DNA of 64,000 bases, from NCBI RefSeq assembly GCF_005083565.1, contig NZ_CP034891.1, forward strand, positions 186,001 through 250,000. The letters are read 5' to 3'. A program made the translations under genes and the position numbers. Each line of letters begins with the position of its first letter. Position 1 is the stretch's first letter. The DNA is from Buchnera aphidicola (Acyrthosiphon lactucae) (lineage in GTDB: Bacteria > Pseudomonadota > Gammaproteobacteria > Enterobacterales > Enterobacteriaceae). The notes under the pieces are model-generated. The model was not told the DNA's origin. It saw only the letters and a list, made by a program, of their open reading frames with translations, and made no database searches. Positions 30,394 to 40,659 of the stretch are shown here, piece by piece.

Positions 30394-32673
30394 ATGAATA
30401 TAAAAAAAAAAATTTTAATAAAAATTTTTTTATCTATGTTAATTTTAATTATTTTTTATGGGTTATATTTGTATATTAAGATAGATCGATCAATTAATGG
30501 AAAAGTATGGAGTTTTCCTAATGCAATATATGGACGTATAGTGAATTTAGCACCAGGTAATTTATATTCTCAGAAAGAGTTATTAAGTCTTTTAAAAAGT
30601 AGAATGTATAGAAAAGTCGATTTAGTTATGTTACCAGGAGAATATAGTATAAAAGATAATACTATAGAATTTATACGACGTTCTTTTGATTTTCCTGATA
30701 TTAAAGAAGGTGAGTTGCATACACTTTTATCTTTTAAAAAAAATACTTTAATAGAAATTAAAAATATTGAAAATAATCGTAATTTTAGTTTTTTTCGTTT
30801 AGAACCTAAATTAATTAATATATTAAAATCTCCTGAAAGACAGAAACGTATATTTTTTTCTCGTAATAAATATCCAGAAATGTTAGTGAAAACATTATTA
30901 GCAATTGAAGATAAGTATTTTTATGAACATGATGGTATTCAGATATCTTCTATAGGTCGAGCTTTTTTAGTAAATACGATGGCTGGTCGTACAATTCAAG
31001 GTGGAAGTACTTTGACGCAACAGTTGATAAAAAATATGTTTTTAACAAATAATCGTTCAATATTAAGGAAAATGAATGAAATTTATATGGCTTTAATTTT
31101 AGATGGTTTTTACACAAAAGATCGGATTTTAGAACTATATTTAAATGAAGTATATTTGGGACAAGATGGTGATGAACAAATTCGAGGATTTCCTCTTGCT
31201 AGTATTTGTTATTTTGGTCGGCCAATAGATGAATTAACTTTAGATCAGTATGCTTTATTAGTTGGAATGGTAAAAGGAGCATCTTTATATAGTCCTTGGA
31301 CTCATCCTGAATCTGCATTAAAAAGAAGAAACTTAGTTTTATTTTTATTATATAAACAAAATTATATTACAAAAAAAATTTATGAAGATTTATGTAGACG
31401 ATCTTTAAATGTTCAACCTAAAGGAAATATTACTTCACTGCATCCTTCTTTTATACAACTTGTATGCAAAGAATCTAAAAAAAAAATTAGTAGTTCAATA
31501 AAAAATTTTTCAGGAATTAAAATATTTACAACCCTAGATTCTATTTCACAAAATGCAGTAGAACAAGCTGTAAAAATAGAAATACCTATATTAAAAAGAA
31601 AAAAAGGACTAAAAGATTTAGAAGTTGCTATGATAGTAGTAGATAGATTTAATGGAGAAATTCAAGCACTAGTTGGAAGTTCTAAGCCAGAATTTAATGG
31701 TTATAATCGAGCTTTAAAAGCTCGTCGTTCCATTGGTTCTTTATCTAAGCCTATAACATATTTAACTGCTTTATCACAACCAAAAAAATACAATTTAAAT
31801 ACTTGGATTTCTGATCGTCCTATTTCAATTAAATTAGATAATGGTCAATACTGGATACCAAAAAATAATAATTTTTCTTTTAGTGGAAAAGTAATGTTAT
31901 TAGATGCTTTAATTAATTCTATTAACATTCCTACAGTTAATCTTAGTATAGATATAGGTTTAAAAAAAATAGTTGATAGCTGGTTGCATTTAGGTATTTC
32001 TAAAAATCGTATTACTTCTTTTCCATCAATATCTTTAGGGGCTATTAATTTAACACCTATTGAAGTAGCACAAGTATTTCAAATAATTGCAAGTGGTGGT
32101 TACAAGTCATTATTATCATCAGTTAGATCAATTGTTTCTGATGACGGTAAAGTCTTTTATCAAACTTTACCTCAATCAAAACATATAGAATCTTCTGAAG
32201 CGTCTTATTTGACACTATATGCTATGCAACAAGTAGTTAATAGTGGAACAGCAAAATCACTAGGAGCAATTTTTAAGGAATTTTCTTTGGCTGGTAAAAC
32301 TGGTACAACAAATAATTTAGTTGATAATTGGTTTGTAGGTATTGATGGAAAACAAATTGCAATTATTTGGGTAGGTAGAGATAATAATCAAACAACAAAG
32401 TTGTATAGTGCTTCTGGAGCAATGCAAATTTATAGGAGATATCTTCAATATCAACATCCAATACCTCTAATATTAAAACCTCCAAAAAATATTAATATGT
32501 TTTATATTGATGATTCAGGAAAATTATTTTGTGAAAAAAACGATAAACATAATCGAATTTTACCAATATGGTCTTTAAAAAATAAAGAAATTTGTACTCA
32601 AAATAAATTTTCAGAAAATCTTTCAATAAAAGAGAAAAAAAATTTTTTATTTTGGTTAAAAGATTTATTTTAA
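30394..32673 (+). CDS. mrcB: Penicillin-binding protein 1B, bifunctional
   Basis: PBP1B polymerises and crosslinks peptidoglycan. There is a short cytoplasmic N-terminus, one membrane helix (about 8-26), a UB2H region, and a GT51 glycosyltransferase with EDKYFYEHDG and GGSTLTQQLIKN. The transpeptidase has SIGSLSKP (catalytic Ser), SINIPTVN (SxN) and KTGTTN. Its 759 residues compare with 844 in E. coli; the long cytoplasmic head and Gln-rich tail are missing. An in-frame run of 11 A (30402-30412) covers codons 3-7, so slippage there could shift the whole frame. It is the only bifunctional PBP in the window. Confidence 0.97.
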   Translation: MNIKKKILIKIFLSMLILIIFYGLYLYIKIDRSINGKVWSFPNAIYGRIVNLAPGNLYSQKELLSLLKSRMYRKVDLVMLPGEYSIKDNTIEFIRRSFDFPDIKEGELHTLLSFKKNTLIEIKNIENNRNFSFFRLEPKLINILKSPERQKRIFFSRNKYPEMLVKTLLAIEDKYFYEHDGIQISSIGRAFLVNTMAGRTIQGGSTLTQQLIKNMFLTNNRSILRKMNEIYMALILDGFYTKDRILELYLNEVYLGQDGDEQIRGFPLASICYFGRPIDELTLDQYALLVGMVKGASLYSPWTHPESALKRRNLVLFLLYKQNYITKKIYEDLCRRSLNVQPKGNITSLHPSFIQLVCKESKKKISSSIKNFSGIKIFTTLDSISQNAVEQAVKIEIPILKRKKGLKDLEVAMIVVDRFNGEIQALVGSSKPEFNGYNRALKARRSIGSLSKPITYLTALSQPKKYNLNTWISDRPISIKLDNGQYWIPKNNNFSFSGKVMLLDALINSINIPTVNLSIDIGLKKIVDSWLHLGISKNRITSFPSISLGAINLTPIEVAQVFQIIASGGYKSLLSSVRSIVSDDGKVFYQTLPQSKHIESSEASYLTLYAMQQVVNSGTAKSLGAIFKEFSLAGKTGTTNNLVDNWFVGIDGKQIAIIWVGRDNNQTTKLYSASGAMQIYRRYLQYQHPIPLILKPPKNINMFYIDDSGKLFCEKNDKHNRILPIWSLKNKEICTQNKFSENLSIKEKKNFLFWLKDLF

Positions 32674-32865
32674 AACACAATAAAAATTTTTTTTTGTTTA
32701 ACTGCATATTATTAATGTTAATTTGAGATTATTTTATTAATGAAAAATTTTTCATTATATTGTATATAAATAGAATTAAAATAATTGATCAAGTCACTTA
32801 AAGAATAATAAAAAAATTTTTTACTGTCATTTGATTCAAAAATTTTAAATATGAGAATTTATAGT

Positions 32866-35490
32866 ATGTTAATTAAATTTTTAACTAAAATTTTTAGCAA
32901 TCGTAATAATCGTTTTTTAAAAAAGTTTAAAAAAATAGTTTTATCTATTAATAAATTAGAAAAAAATTTTGAAAATTTATCAGATGAAAAATTAAAAGAA
33001 AAAACAACAATTTTGCGTCTACGATTAAGTAATGGTGAAACTTTAGATGATATATTACCAGAAGCTTTTGCTACAGTTAGAGAAGCAAGTAAGCGTATTT
33101 TTAATATGCGTCATTTTGATGTACAAATTCTTGGGGGAATAGTTTTAAATAAACAATGTGTTGCAGAAATGCGGACAGGAGAAGGAAAAACCTTAACGTC
33201 CACTTTACCTGCTTATTTAAATGCATTAAGCGGAAAAGGTGTACATATAGTAACTATGAATGATTATTTAGCTCAGAGAGATGCTGAAAAAAATACTCCA
33301 TTATTTGAATTTCTTGGTTTAACAGTAGGTTTAAATTCATCTGATATGTCTTTTTCTTCTAAAAGAAAAGCTTATTTATCTGATATTACTTATGGTACAA
33401 ATAATGAATATGGATTTGATTATTTACGTGATAACATGGTTTTTTCTCCTGAGCAAAGAGTACAAAGAGGATTACATTATGCATTAGTAGATGAAGTGGA
33501 TTCAATTTTGATAGATGAAGCTAGAACTCCTTTAATTATTTCAGGTCCGTCAGAAGATAGTTCTGAACTATATAAAGAAATCAATAAAATTGTTCCTTAC
33601 TTAATTTCACAAGAAAAAGAAGATTCAGATTTTTTTCATGGAACAGGACATTTTTCTATTGATGAAAAATCAAAACAAGTATATTTAACAGAAAGAGGAT
33701 TAATTGAAGTTGAAAAAATATTATTTGACAAAAAATTAATGAATACAGGTGAATCATTATATTCTTCTAATAACATAATATTGATGCATCATGTTTTATC
33801 TGCACTCCGTGCTCATAAATTATTTATTCGAGATGTAGATTATCTCATAAAAGATAATTGTGTGATTATTGTGGATGAACATACAGGTCGTACTATGCCA
33901 GGAAGAAGATGGTCTGATGGATTACATCAAGCAATAGAAGCAAAAGAAGATGTTCCTATAAAAAATGAGAATCAAACTCTAGCATCTATTACTTTTCAAA
34001 ATTATTTTCGTTTATATAAAAAAATAGCAGGTATGACAGGTACTGCGGAAACTGAATCTTTTGAATTTAGTTCTATTTATAATCTTGAGACTATTGTCAT
34101 ACCAACAAATAGAAAAATGATACGTCAGGATTTACCTGATTTAGTATATGTTACTGAAAAAGAAAAAATCAACGCTATTATTAAAGATGTGCAAGAATGT
34201 ATAAGTTTAAATAAACCTGTTTTAGTTGGTACAGTTTCTATTGAAAAATCAGAAGTTATTTCTAAAGAGTTATTAAAATTAAAAATTGATCATAGTGTTT
34301 TAAATGCTAAATTTCATGCTAAAGAAGCTGAAATTATAGCACAAGCAGGAAAACCTAAATCCATTACAATTGCTACTAATATGGCTGGTAGAGGAACAGA
34401 TATAGTTCTTGGAGGTAATTTAGAAGTAGAATTAAATCGATATAAAAATATAACTGAATATGAAGTAAAAAAAATTAAAAAAAAATGGCAAAAAGAGCAT
34501 GATTTAGTTGTTTCTGCTGGTGGGTTACATATAATTGGAACTGAACGTCATGAATCGCGTCGGATTGATAATCAACTAAGAGGTCGTTCTGGTCGTCAAG
34601 GAGATAGTGGATCTTCGCGTTTTTATCTTTCTATGGAAGATTCGTTAATGCGAATTTTTGCATCTGATAAAATTATTTATATGATGCGAAAATTAGGATT
34701 GTCTTCAAATGAAGCAATTGAACATCCCTGGGTGACAAAAGCTATAGAAAATGCTCAAAAAAAAGTAGAAAATAGAAATTTTGATATTAGAAAACAATTA
34801 TTAGAATATGATGATGTGATTAATGAACAGCGTAGTGCAATTTACTCGCAACGTAATAAATTAATTGATGCAAAAGATATAAAAGTAATAATTTACGATA
34901 TTTTAGAAGATGTTTTGAAAAAAAATATTTTTGTATATATACCTAAAAATACTTTGAAAGATAAATGGAATATTATTGATTTAGAATACAAATTAAATAC
35001 TGACTTTCATTTAAATATACCAATTTTAAATTGGTTAACTATAGAACCTAACTTAAAAGATAAAAAAATTATAAAAAAAATAATTGATTTTGCAAAAATT
35101 AATTATGAAAAAAAAGAAAAATTAATTGGTGAAAAAAATTTACGTATAATAGAAAAAACTATTATGTTGCAAACATTAGATTCACTTTGGAAAGAGCATT
35201 TATCAGCTATAGATTATCTAAGACAAGGTATCCATTTACGTGGTTATGCTCAAAAAGATCCCAAACAAGAATATAAACGAGAATCTTTTAATATGTTTTC
35301 TAGCATGTTAGAATTGTTAAAATATGAAGTAGTATCATTTCTCAGCAAGATTAATTTATCTTATTCAAAAAAATATATAGATTTAAATAAACATTTAACA
35401 GGAAATTTTAATAATACTAAAATCAGTCGAAATGCACTTTGCTTATGTGGTTCAGGAAAAAAATATAAGTATTGTCATGGTATTTTATGA
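32866..35490 (+). CDS. secA: Preprotein translocase ATPase SecA
   Basis: SecA drives proteins through SecYEG. The start at 32866 gives [10 protein letters not shown], which matches E. coli MLIKLLTKVF; the ATG at 32851 would add MRIYS. Walker A is MRTGEGKT and Walker [26 protein letters not shown] and the GRSGRQGD arginine-finger block follow. The C-terminal zinc site [13 protein letters not shown] that binds SecB is kept after a shortened linker. It has 874 residues (E. coli 901). mutT follows as in E. coli. Confidence 0.98.
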   Translation: MLIKFLTKIFSNRNNRFLKKFKKIVLSINKLEKNFENLSDEKLKEKTTILRLRLSNGETLDDILPEAFATVREASKRIFNMRHFDVQILGGIVLNKQCVAEMRTGEGKTLTSTLPAYLNALSGKGVHIVTMNDYLAQRDAEKNTPLFEFLGLTVGLNSSDMSFSSKRKAYLSDITYGTNNEYGFDYLRDNMVFSPEQRVQRGLHYALVDEVDSILIDEARTPLIISGPSEDSSELYKEINKIVPYLISQEKEDSDFFHGTGHFSIDEKSKQVYLTERGLIEVEKILFDKKLMNTGESLYSSNNIILMHHVLSALRAHKLFIRDVDYLIKDNCVIIVDEHTGRTMPGRRWSDGLHQAIEAKEDVPIKNENQTLASITFQNYFRLYKKIAGMTGTAETESFEFSSIYNLETIVIPTNRKMIRQDLPDLVYVTEKEKINAIIKDVQECISLNKPVLVGTVSIEKSEVISKELLKLKIDHSVLNAKFHAKEAEIIAQAGKPKSITIATNMAGRGTDIVLGGNLEVELNRYKNITEYEVKKIKKKWQKEHDLVVSAGGLHIIGTERHESRRIDNQLRGRSGRQGDSGSSRFYLSMEDSLMRIFASDKIIYMMRKLGLSSNEAIEHPWVTKAIENAQKKVENRNFDIRKQLLEYDDVINEQRSAIYSQRNKLIDAKDIKVIIYDILEDVLKKNIFVYIPKNTLKDKWNIIDLEYKLNTDFHLNIPILNWLTIEPNLKDKKIIKKIIDFAKINYEKKEKLIGEKNLRIIEKTIMLQTLDSLWKEHLSAIDYLRQGIHLRGYAQKDPKQEYKRESFNMFSSMLELLKYEVVSFLSKINLSYSKKYIDLNKHLTGNFNNTKISRNALCLCGSGKKYKYCHGIL

Positions 35491-35544
35491 AATTTTATTT
35501 TTATAAAAAAATAAAAGATATGTTTTATATTAAGGATAAATCTA

Positions 35545-35926
35545 ATGAATTGTATAGAAGCAGCAATTGGGATTATTATAAATAAAAAAAAAAGTATATG
35601 TCACTAGAGGAAAATATAAAAAAAATATATGGGAGTTTCCAGGTGGAAAGATTAAAAAACATGAGAACATAGTACATGCATTAAAAAGAGAGTTATTAGA
35701 AGAAGTGGGAATTAACATATTAGAAGTTAATTTTTTTAAATATATAGAGCATATAAATTATAAAAAAAAAATAAAATTATATTTTTTTTTAATAAAAAAA
35801 TGGAAAAATAAACCTTATAGTATTGAAGGATATTCTTATCATTGGAAATTTTTATATAATTTAAAATCTTCTGATTTTCCACCTGCGAATTATGATGTTA
35901 TAACTTTTCTTAAAGAAAAATATTAA
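35545..35926 (+). pseudogene. mutT: 8-oxo-dGTP diphosphatase MutT, frameshifted in A10 run
   Basis: MutT removes 8-oxo-dGTP and prevents A:T to C:G mutations. The frame starts at 35545 (MNCIEAAIGIIIN) and runs into a ten-A tract at 35584-35593, after which it stops at TAG 35605-35607. One base fewer in the tract (A9) joins it to the conserved remainder: WEFPGGKIKKHE, then RELLEEVGI, a perfect Nudix box (G-x5-E-x7-RELLEEVGI), and the family ending LKSSDFPPAN. The repaired product would have 126 residues (E. coli 129). Everything beyond the tract looks selected, so either the break is recent, a sequencing error, or transcripts with A9 arise by slippage. Confidence 0.88.
35584..35593 (+). repeat. 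A10 tract carrying the mutT frameshift
   Basis: Ten consecutive A between AAT and GTA in mutT. Nine A would restore the reading frame. Confidence 0.9.
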
Positions 35927-35995
35927 TTTTTTTTTATTAAAAATATTTAAATTTAAGATTTTTTTAAAATAAATAATAAAAATATATTTAATATA

Positions 35996-36649
35996 TTAGT
36001 AAAATTTTGTTAAATAATTTTTTTTAATGTCTATTATTTTTTTTTTATGATACTTTTCTGATAAATATGAATAAAATATATTAAAATAATAAATATATAA
36101 ATTTATATTTTTAATGTTTTTATTATTGAAAATAATATCATCTGATATAGAAATTCTTGCTTTTCTAGTAGTTTGTAATGAAATAATTTTTTTAGCTTCT
36201 ACATGACTAATATTATCTCTTTTAATTATACGTTTTATTTGTTCTTTTACTGGTGTATCAACTAAAAGAATTCGATGAGCTTTTTTTTCTAATTTTTTTT
36301 CAATTAATAACGGTACTACCCATAAACACCAATTTGATTGTGTAATTTTTATTTGATTTTTAGTTTCTTGATAGATTTTAGGATACAATAGATTTTCTAA
36401 CCATAAACGATCATTTTTATTATTAAAAACATATTTTCTTAGTAGAAAACGATTAATTGAATTGTCTATATTTAATATTTTTTTTCCAAACTTTTTTTTG
36501 ATAGACAATGATATTGTTGAATTAAATTCTATTATATTTTTTGCGATAGTGTCTGTATCAATAATGTTGATGCCTATTTTTTTAAATTCATTAGAGACGG
36601 TAGTTTTTCCACTACCAATACCTCCAGTAAGTGCTACAATATAAGTCAT
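35996..36649 (-). CDS. coaE: Dephospho-CoA kinase
   Basis: CoaE phosphorylates dephospho-CoA, the last step of coenzyme A synthesis. The P-loop is LTGGIGSGKTT. DTDTIA and the LID-like RIIKRDNIS are also seen. The length of 217 compares with 206 in E. coli, and the C-terminus is extended by a Lys/Asn/Tyr-rich tail of uncertain value. In E. coli it lies in guaC-coaE-zapD-yacG-mutT; here zapD and yacG are lost and coaE remains between mutT and guaC. panB and panC in this window feed the same pathway. Confidence 0.94.
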   Translation of the reverse strand: MTYIVALTGGIGSGKTTVSNEFKKIGINIIDTDTIAKNIIEFNSTISLSIKKKFGKKILNIDNSINRFLLRKYVFNNKNDRLWLENLLYPKIYQETKNQIKITQSNWCLWVVPLLIEKKLEKKAHRILLVDTPVKEQIKRIIKRDNISHVEAKKIISLQTTRKARISISDDIIFNNKNIKNINLYIYYFNIFYSYLSEKYHKKKIIDIKKNYLTKFY

Positions 36650-36704
36650 GATATTTTAAATTTTTATTATTAGTATAGTATGTTTAAATTAGGATAACAA
36701 TTTT

Positions 36705-37754
36705 ATGAGAATTGAAGAAGATATAAAACTAGGTTTTAAAGATGTATTAATTAGACCAAAACGTTCTACATTAAAAAGTCGTGCTCAAGTCGATCTTATT
36801 CGTTGTTTTTCTTTTAAATATTCTTCTAGTATTTGGTCTGGTATTCCTATTATTGCTGCAAATATGGATACTATAGGTACATTTGAAATGGTTAGATCTT
36901 TATCAGATTTTAATATACTAACAGCAGTCCATAAGTATTATTCTTTTGAAGAATGGAAAACTTTTGTTAATTCATCTTCTAAAGAAGTATTAAATCATGT
37001 AATTGTATCAATTGGAACTTCCAATATAGACTTTTCAAAAATGAAAAAAATTTTTTTATTATCTTCTGAATTAAAATATATTTGTATTGATGTCGCTAAT
37101 GGTTATTCTGAACATGTTGTTTCTTTTTTAAAGTTAGTCAGAGAATGTTTTCCAGATAAAATTATTTGTGCTGGAAATGTTGTTACTGGTGAAATGGTTG
37201 AAGAATTAATACTTTCTGGAGCAGATATAGTTAAAGTTGGTATTGGTCCGGGTTCGGTATGTACTACACGCATGAAAACCGGAATTGGTTATCCTCAATT
37301 ATCAGCTATTATAGAATGTGCTGATGCAGCACATGGATTAAATGGACAAATCATTAGTGATGGAGGATGTTCTGTTTCTGGAGATATTGCTAAAGCTTTT
37401 GGAGGAGGTGCAGATTTTGTTATGTTAGGAGGAATGCTTTCAGGTCATAAGGAATGTTCAGGAAACATAGTTGAAGAAAAATCAAAAAAATATATGTTAT
37501 TTTATGGAATGAGTTCTATTTCTGCAATGAAACGTTATGAAGGTAAAATTGCAGGATATCGTGCATCTGAAGGAAAAACAGTTAAAATACCTTTTCGGGG
37601 AAATGTAGAAAATACTATACGTGATATTCTAGGAGGATTGCGTTCTTCTTGTACCTATGTAGGTGCAGAAAAGTTAAAAGAATTAACAAAAAGAACTACA
37701 TTTATACGAGTTACTGAACAAGAAAATTGTGTTTTTAATATTTTTAAAGAATAA
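36705..37754 (+). CDS. guaC: GMP reductase
   Basis: GuaC reduces GMP to IMP with NADPH, releasing ammonia, so guanine nucleotides can be turned back to the adenine branch. The catalytic cysteine is in [26 protein letters not shown] and YRASEGKTV are the IMPDH/GMPR phosphate-binding and flap blocks. Its 349 residues are close to the 347 of E. coli. It diverges from coaE with 55 bases between and is closed by one of the strongest hairpins in the window. Confidence 0.97.
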   Translation: MRIEEDIKLGFKDVLIRPKRSTLKSRAQVDLIRCFSFKYSSSIWSGIPIIAANMDTIGTFEMVRSLSDFNILTAVHKYYSFEEWKTFVNSSSKEVLNHVIVSIGTSNIDFSKMKKIFLLSSELKYICIDVANGYSEHVVSFLKLVRECFPDKIICAGNVVTGEMVEELILSGADIVKVGIGPGSVCTTRMKTGIGYPQLSAIIECADAAHGLNGQIISDGGCSVSGDIAKAFGGGADFVMLGGMLSGHKECSGNIVEEKSKKYMLFYGMSSISAMKRYEGKIAGYRASEGKTVKIPFRGNVENTIRDILGGLRSSCTYVGAEKLKELTKRTTFIRVTEQENCVFNIFKE

Positions 37755-37784
37755 AAATATTTATTGAAAAAGTTTTTATATTTT

Positions 37785-37838
37785 AAAATCAATAAAATTA
37801 ATTATACTTATGTATATTTAATTTTATTGATTTTTTTT
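37785..37838 (+). terminator. guaC terminator
   Basis: A perfect 17-base stem (37785-37801 with 37818-37834) is capped by a further five-base stem TATAC/GTATA across one T-T mismatch, and eight T (37831-37838) form the end of the stem and tail. It lies 30 bases after guaC and before aceE on the same strand. Confidence 0.75.
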
Positions 37839-37981
37839 AGATATTCATAACTAATTTTAAATTAAGATAATAATATATAAAGATAAAATTTTTATTAAAA
37901 TAAAAAACTCATTGTAATAATTTTTTATATTAAATTTTAATTTAATCATTAAATACATATAATGTATAAGGAATTTATACC

Positions 37982-40645
37982 ATGTCAGAACGTTTATATA
38001 ATGACGTGGATCCAATTGAAACTAGTGATTGGGTGCAAGCTATTGAATCTGTTATTCGTCAAGAAGGTCGTGAAAGAGCTCATTTTTTAATTGAACAAGT
38101 TTTAAAAAAATCTAAAATTGATAGAGTAGAATTTTTTAGATGTTTTTTTACTAGTGACTATGTTAATACTATTTGTAGCGAAGATGAATTTGAATATCCT
38201 GGAAATCTTATTATAGAAAAGCGTATTCGTTCAGCAGTTCGTTGGAATGCTATAATGATGGTACTACGTGCATCAAAAAAAAATTTAGAATTAGGTGGTC
38301 ATTTATCATCTTTTCAATCTTCTGCTACAATATACGAAGTATGTTTTAATCATTTTTTTCGAGCTAAAAATGATAATGATGGAGGTGATTTAGTTTATTT
38401 TCAAGGTCATATTTCTCCAGGTATTTATGCTCGATCTTTTTTAGAAGGACGTTTATCAGAAGAGCAAATTAATAATTTTAGACAAGAAGTTGATGGTATA
38501 GGTTTATCTTCTTATCCTCATCCTAAATTAATGCCAAATTTTTGGCAATTCCCTACTGTATCTATGGGTCTAGGACCACTTTGTTCCATTTATCAAGCAA
38601 AATTTTTAAAATATTTACAAAATAGAGGATTGAAAAATACTTCCAAACAAGTAGTTTATGCCTTTTTAGGCGATGGTGAAATGGATGAACCAGAATCTAA
38701 AGGTGCTATTTCTATAGCTGTGCGTGAAAATTTAGATAATCTAATATTTATAATTAATTGTAATTTACAAAGATTAGATGGTCCTGTAGTTGGAAATGGA
38801 AAAATTGTCAATGAATTAGAAAGTTTTTTTTATGGTGCAGGATGGAAAGTTATAAAAGTTATATGGGGTAGTAGATGGGATTATTTATTAAAAAAAGATA
38901 AAACTGGAAAATTAATTCAATTAATGAATGAAACAATTGATGGAGACTATCAAACTTTTAAATCTAAAGATGGTGCGTATGTTCGAAAATATTTTTTTGG
39001 TAAATACAAAGAAACATATGAATTAGTTAAAGACATGACTGATGAAGAAATATGGAAATTAAATAGAGGAGGGCATGATCCTAAAAAAATGTTTAACGCG
39101 TTAAAAAAAGCAAAAGAAACAAAAAATAAACCAACAGTTATTCTAGCACATACTGTTAAAGGATATGGAATGGGAGTTAGTGCGGAAGGTAAAAACATTG
39201 CTCATCAAATCAAAAAAATAGATATTAATGGCATAATACATATTCGAGATCGTTTTAATATTCCCATATCAAATGATGATGTAAAAAAATTACCATATAT
39301 AACTTTTAAAAAAAATTCTGAAGAATATTGTTATATACATTCACAACGAAAAAAGTTAGGTGGTTATATTCCCTTTCGTTTATCTAGTTTTACTAATCAA
39401 TTAGTTTTACCAGATTTAATTGATTTTAAATCATTATTAGAAGAACAAAAAAAAGATATCTCTACAACTATAGCTTTTATACGTGTTTTAAATATTATTT
39501 TAAAAAATAATTCTATTAAAGATTTAATAGTGCCAATTATTGCTGATGAAGCACGAACTTTTGGAATGGAGGGATTATTTCGAAAAATTGGTATTTATAG
39601 TTCTAGTGGTCAAAAATACATTCCTCAAGATCGAGAACAAGTAGCATACTATAAAGAAGAAAAAAAAGGTCAAATACTACAGGAGGGCATAAATGAATTA
39701 GGTGCTGCTGCATCCTGGTTAGCTGCTGCAACTTCTTATAGTACTAATAATTTTCCTATGATTCCTTTTTATATTTATTATTCAATATTTGGTTTTCAAA
39801 GAATAGGGGATTTATTTTGGGCTGCTGGAGATCAACAAGCAAGAGGGTTTTTAATTGGTGGAACTTCAGGTAGAACTACGTTAAATGGTGAAGGATTACA
39901 ACATGAAGATGGACATAGTCACATACAATCTTTAACAATTCCTAATTGCATATCTTATGATCCCTCTTTTGCTTATGAAATTGCTGTAATTATACAAGAT
40001 GGATTGAGACGTATGTATGGTCCTTCCCAAGAAAACATATATTATTATATTACTACAATTAATGAAAATTATTATATGCCTGCCATGCCTCTAGGTGTAG
40101 AAGAAGGTATTTGCAAAGGAATTTATAAATTAAAAACTTTACATGGTACTGCATCAAAAGTACAGTTAATAGGATCTGGTGCTATTTTACGCTCTGTTTG
40201 TCAAGCTGCAGAAATTTTATTAAAAGACTATTCTATTACCACAGATATATATAGTGTTACTTCTTTTACAGAATTAGCTAGAAATGGCGAAGATTGCGAA
40301 CGATGGAATATGTTACATCCTAAAGAAAAGAATAGAATCGCATATATAAAACAAGTTATGAATAAAAATCCTACTGTTGCAGCTACTGATTATATGAAAT
40401 TGTTTGCTGAGCAAATTCGTCATTATATTCCATCAAAAGAATATCATGTTTTAGGAACAGATGGTTTTGGCCGTTCAGATAGTCGAGATAAATTGCGTAA
40501 TCACTTTGAAGTAAATGCTCATTATATTGTTGTAGCTGCTTTAAATTTATTAGCTAATATAAATAATATTAAGAAACAAGTAGTAGAAGATGCAATTATT
40601 AAATTTAATATTAATATTAATAAAATTAATCCGCGTTTAGCTTGA
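37982..40645 (+). CDS. aceE: Pyruvate dehydrogenase E1 component
   Basis: AceE is the homodimeric E1 that decarboxylates pyruvate with thiamine diphosphate. It has 887 residues, the same as E. coli. The ThDP/Mg motif is GDGEMDEPESKGA...NLIFIINCNLQ. QGHISPGIYARSFLEGRLSE and GFGRSDSRDKLR-like TDGFGRSDSRDKLR are E1p signatures. AAGG-type AAGGAA precedes the ATG. First gene of aceE-aceF-lpd; the regulator gene pdhR, which precedes it in E. coli, is missing, so pyruvate-responsive repression is presumably gone. Confidence 0.98.
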   Translation: MSERLYNDVDPIETSDWVQAIESVIRQEGRERAHFLIEQVLKKSKIDRVEFFRCFFTSDYVNTICSEDEFEYPGNLIIEKRIRSAVRWNAIMMVLRASKKNLELGGHLSSFQSSATIYEVCFNHFFRAKNDNDGGDLVYFQGHISPGIYARSFLEGRLSEEQINNFRQEVDGIGLSSYPHPKLMPNFWQFPTVSMGLGPLCSIYQAKFLKYLQNRGLKNTSKQVVYAFLGDGEMDEPESKGAISIAVRENLDNLIFIINCNLQRLDGPVVGNGKIVNELESFFYGAGWKVIKVIWGSRWDYLLKKDKTGKLIQLMNETIDGDYQTFKSKDGAYVRKYFFGKYKETYELVKDMTDEEIWKLNRGGHDPKKMFNALKKAKETKNKPTVILAHTVKGYGMGVSAEGKNIAHQIKKIDINGIIHIRDRFNIPISNDDVKKLPYITFKKNSEEYCYIHSQRKKLGGYIPFRLSSFTNQLVLPDLIDFKSLLEEQKKDISTTIAFIRVLNIILKNNSIKDLIVPIIADEARTFGMEGLFRKIGIYSSSGQKYIPQDREQVAYYKEEKKGQILQEGINELGAAASWLAAATSYSTNNFPMIPFYIYYSIFGFQRIGDLFWAAGDQQARGFLIGGTSGRTTLNGEGLQHEDGHSHIQSLTIPNCISYDPSFAYEIAVIIQDGLRRMYGPSQENIYYYITTINENYYMPAMPLGVEEGICKGIYKLKTLHGTASKVQLIGSGAILRSVCQAAEILLKDYSITTDIYSVTSFTELARNGEDCERWNMLHPKEKNRIAYIKQVMNKNPTVAATDYMKLFAEQIRHYIPSKEYHVLGTDGFGRSDSRDKLRNHFEVNAHYIVVAALNLLANINNIKKQVVEDAIIKFNININKINPRLA

Positions 40646-40659
40646 GAGGTAAAAAAACA

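Noticed and set aside
35705..35926. A separate small gene starting with GTG at 35705
   Set aside because: It is the C-terminal part of mutT; the Nudix box lies upstream in the same phase, after the A10 run.
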